The notes below the pieces were generated by a model. It did no database searches, had not been told where the DNA came from, and worked only from the letters and a program-made list of their open reading frames with translations. Shown in pieces: positions 63,101-64,000 of a DNA stretch of 64,000 bases (position 1 is its first letter; the number at the start of each line of letters is the position of its first letter). The position numbers and the translations under genes were made by a program. The DNA comes from Streptomyces sp. TG1A-60 (GTDB lineage Bacteria; Actinomycetota; Actinomycetes; Streptomycetales; Streptomycetaceae): contig NZ_CP147520.1 in assembly GCF_037201975.1 (NCBI RefSeq), positions 2,542,001 to 2,606,000 of the forward strand, given 5' to 3'.

Positions 63101-64000
63101 TCAGCACCTCGTTGACGGCGTCGAGCACCCGCTGCCCGCGGCGACCGGCGGGCAGGTCGGCGGGAGAGTCGGGCGGCAGGGGCGTCTCGGTGTCCCGGGT
63201 GACGCTCGCCGCCACCACGGTGAGTCCGAGGCCGAGGAAGTCCCTCCTGCAGGCCTGGCGTTGGATCTTGCCGCTGGTGGTCTTGTGGGCCGTCGACCTC
63301 TTGAGGAGGACGACGGCGTGCGGTGTGACCTCGTGCTCCTCCGCGATCGCCATGCGCAGTTTGGCCAGGAGCGCCGGCGCGCTGTCGACCCGCCTGCCCT
63401 CGACCTCGTAGGCGACGACCATCTCCTCGACGCCGTCCACCTCGACCGCGAAGGCGGCGCCGCTGCCCGTGCGGAGTGAGTCGTCGGCCTTCTCCACGGT
63501 GAGCTCGATGTCGTGCGGGTAGTGGTTGCGGCCCTGCACGATGACGACGTCCTTGGTGCGGCCGACGACATGCAGTTGGCCGTCGCGCAGGAAGCCCAGG
63601 TCGCCCGTACGCAGGTAGGGCGTGTCGTCCTCGCCCTCGATGCGGGCGCGGAAGGTCTCGTGGGTGGCTTCGGGCCGACGCCAGTAACCGAGCGCCACGC
63701 TTGCGCCCGTGACCCAGATCTCCCCGATCCGGTCCCCGGAGGAGATCCGCCGCCGCGTGGAGGCGTCGACGATCGCGACGTCCACGCCGTCGACAGCGGG
63801 GCCGCAGCCGACGACACGGGTCACCCGCCCGTCCTCCGGTTCGCGTGCGGGCTCGGCGACGCCTGCTCCGAGAGCACTGGACGCGAACGCGCCGACGGTC
63901 GGCGGCTCGTCGGCCCTCAGGCCGGTCACCATCAGCGTGGCCTCCGCGAGGCCGTAGCACGGCAGCAGGGCACGCCGCTCGAAGCCCCAGGGGGCGAAGC
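57111..64000 (-). CDS. redL: RedL-type PKS with oxoamine synthase fused to a RedK-type SDR (partial, runs off right edge)
   Basis: The product makes the alkylpyrrole half of a prodiginine. Counting residues from the codon at 63932 (the frame is open to 64000): fatty acyl-AMP ligase end (YGLAEATL just upstream, GYWRRPEAT, KIQRQACRRDF) to ~240; ACP-like segment without Ser at ~265-340; ACP with S400 (LGLDS); ketosynthase ~459-875 with C619 (DTACSSS), H754 and H794; acyltransferase ~975-1270 with S1068 (GHSIG) and malonyl-type HAFHS; ACP S1420; alpha-oxoamine synthase ~1540-1892 with PLP lysine K1745 (GTLSKAIGS); a ~47-residue linker; then an extended SDR ~1941-2273 (GASGFIG, Y2076-x3-K2080). 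Known RedL loads dodecanoate, extends with malonate and condenses with glycine; RedK then reduces the ring. In S. coelicolor they are separate genes. Confidence 0.9.
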   Translation of the reverse strand, partial: FAPWGFERRALLPCYGLAEATLMVTGLRADEPPTVGAFASSALGAGVAEPAREPEDGRVTRVVGCGPAVDGVDVAIVDASTRRRISSGDRIGEIWVTGASVALGYWRRPEATHETFRARIEGEDDTPYLRTGDLGFLRDGQLHVVGRTKDVVIVQGRNHYPHDIELTVEKADDSLRTGSGAAFAVEVDGVEEMVVAYEVEGRRVDSAPALLAKLRMAIAEEHEVTPHAVVLLKRSTAHKTTSGKIQRQACRRDFLGLGLTVVAASVTRDTETPLPPDSPADLPAGRRGQRVLDAVNEVLTGVSAAADPPDVSGWTFAELDLDYPALLTAVRDLEQRLGTTIAVGELLVRPRVDTLIALLLGEERGPDAEEPGSSPPETTRPETSREPEAIEAWLVGRVAGRLGLPPASIDVTKPLASLGLDSKQAVAILAELGSEMGREVTTSAAFDHPTIRAVATHFGSPDKRFAAGAITTASYDGRVDEPIAVIGLGCRFPGAPDVDSYWRLLVDGRDAITEVPGGRWDADRVSAPGYGGFIDHADEFDPRFFGLSAREAIRMDPQQRLLLEIAWQTVEDAGIAPSRLAGSDTGVFVGISSHDYSELQMSRLDTIDIHAATGNAHSIAANRLSYTLDLQGPSLALDTACSSSLLAVHLACESLRRGECVAALAGGVNLLITPGLSVAFSEGNMLSPDGRCRTFDDSASGYARGEGAGLVLLKPLSAAIADGDRIHAVIRGSATGHGGRSNGLTAPKGSAQRAVIERALSQAGLSGDEIGYVEAHGTGTSLGDPVEWEGLAAVYGSSRTEGSPCLVGSVKTNIGHLEAAAGIAGLIKAALVVRNRQVPPTLHLRTPNRHLAWDGAGLGVPTRLTGLPDGVAVRAGVSSFGFGGSNAHVVLESPPEPTRDEAVPPKRPVHALCLSAHTPTALTALAQRWRTHLAAHPDADLGDLCRTASTGRAQLAFRAVVAGGSTEAFDTALDALARGEASTAVVRGRARPAAAPKVAFLFSGQGTQYTGMGKGLYDTHTGFARTLDRADRVLRPRLGVPLTELLFAEDGADRLRSTRYCQPALVALEVALAELWMSLGVRPTALLGHSIGAYGAACVAGVMSLEDALTLAVVRARQMDEQPGDGAMIACAGDAEAIRAAAVGFGSVSVAAVNAPGHLVLSGARKEIDEVRVLLQDRSVVVRPLAVSHAFHSTLMAGAAEPLREAARAVAFAEPEIPWVFDATGELVATRIGADDWVEHLLGTVRFADGFETLRGLGCDAFVEIGPHPTLLNMARTMTAADDENPVLWLPSLRRGRGGNTGGGDWETLLQSLGRLHCAGGEVDWTALDEGYRRHPIPIPHAVLERQPYWFRPPPQKDERHDSLDPAPVRRPEPPSAASADTASNGRTEPASVQPAVPAAAVPADEGTARHVVVGLVARVCSFPVEGIPLDARLGADLGFDSLMRTELERSLTRRFPGRLEDHRETLPEDPTVGQLADLLGTEGTAVLPDGDHPADGSRECEEPVGSMPAPAGPGHVVKQERVFEEWAEYAELQGRLRQTRSSGVNPYGRVHEGHNSGRASVEGRLVINFSSFNYLALSNHPRVRRAAQDAIDRYGTSSSATPLLFGETPLHHELDAEIASFLGTDAAIVYAGGHATNVATIGHLFGPEDLILHDEWIHDSAVRGCILSGARRRPFPHNDWRALDSLLGTLRSQHRRALVLVEGAYSQDGDIPDLRRFIDVKERHGAMLMIDEAHSIGVLGRTGRGIGEYFGVDRRDVDLWMGTLSKAIGSLGGYIASRGPIIEYLKYTTPLHIFSTGISPANTAAALEAIRIIREEPDRVARVRQLSEHFRDSARARGLDIGVSRASAVIPVVIGDWEKTMALSNALLDQGVNVMPIGYPAVARDECRLRFFINADHSEEDLEHSLDLLGRAMAEKNTRGTPPTASTSEHEAARTGITSGSTQAPASTPEPKRLSVADADADVLVAGASGFIGGHLTRRLAERGHRVRVLVRQGSDRSAFDGVDVEIVTGDLDDPESLRRATTGVRHVYNCTGMSADWGPWEDFARINVDGGRNLVEAAHHAGTVERFLHVSTTDVYGYPVTPCDESADLNDIGLPYNRSKVLGERAVREAAERAGLPLTVVRPVSVYGPRSKDFVIEIATLLVNRQMVYIRRGEVPAGLIYVGNLVDGMIAACTSEAAVGKAYNLRDHDLTTWREYIEALARGLGVKSPAFSLPTPVARGVASVSEKLYGALGVKSRPVLTRHAVHLFDRDQSYAVDRARDDFGFKSEVGFEEGVELTLAWLDSPEGRKHVAR

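Noticed and set aside
58509..63479. 1,656-codon plus-strand open frame opposite the PKS gene
   Set aside because: It mirrors the redL-K coding strand, has no ribosome site or recognisable domain, and is rich in Arg/Gly/Val as expected for an antisense shadow in very GC-rich DNA.

Overview
The window is very GC-rich actinobacterial DNA that reads as a Streptomyces chromosome. The evidence is the atp - wecA-like - glyA2 - prmC - prfA - rpmE - rho - thrB/thrC/hom - lysA gene order, GTG/TTG starts with GGAG-type ribosome sites, a rare TTA leucine codon in a regulatory gene, and half of a prodiginine (red) biosynthetic cluster at the right edge.

Layout. (1) Positions 1-23,870, almost all on the minus strand: a housekeeping block. 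It holds the start of the ATP synthase operon (atpI-B-E-F-H), a polyprenyl-phosphate GlcNAc-1-P transferase, a divergent serine hydroxymethyltransferase, an odd low-molecular-weight phosphatase homologue, threonylcarbamoyl-AMP synthase, release factor 1 with its methylase, L31, an LCP cell-wall enzyme, a secreted trypsin with FG-GAP repeats, Rho, the threonine and lysine branch genes, a DALR-domain protein, an orphan response regulator and tRNA-Arg(CCG). (2) 23,870-25,740: accessory DNA after the tRNA, with hairpins, an IS21 istB remnant and an M19-type dipeptidase. (3) 25,740-34,570: an alpha-glucan system with debranching enzyme, LacI regulator, CUT1 transporter and GH13 alpha-glucosidase. 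(4) 34,700-39,000: a questin-oxidase-like protein, a GNAT acetyltransferase and a frameshifted ribosomal-protection (Tet(M)/OtrA-like) GTPase. (5) 39,000-42,614: an insertion-sequence graveyard in which an intact ISL3-family element sits inside an IS256-family transposase gene, with clean 33-bp inverted repeats and an 8-bp target duplication. (6) 42,850-49,090: a methyltransferase divergent from a five-gene operon: TusA-like/radical-SAM fusion, DoxX-like membrane protein, PhnD-like lipoprotein, PhnC-like ATPase, and a permease made of two fused PhnE-like halves. This is the best candidate for an undescribed system here. (7) 49,358-64,000, minus strand: a prodiginine cluster arm in the order redL-redK (fused in one reading frame), redJ, redI, redH, redG, a DUF1295 membrane protein and an acyltransferase. 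It should supply the alkylpyrrole half, the condensing enzyme and a Rieske cyclase. The remaining genes would lie beyond position 64,000.

Sequence quality. Three conserved genes (Sua5/YrdC, hom, the DALR protein) each break at a run of G/C that is one base short, and the IS256 gene breaks at a run one base long. These look like base-calling errors. The OtrA-like gene breaks differently, apparently by loss of one GAGCC unit from a short tandem repeat, which could be a real mutation.
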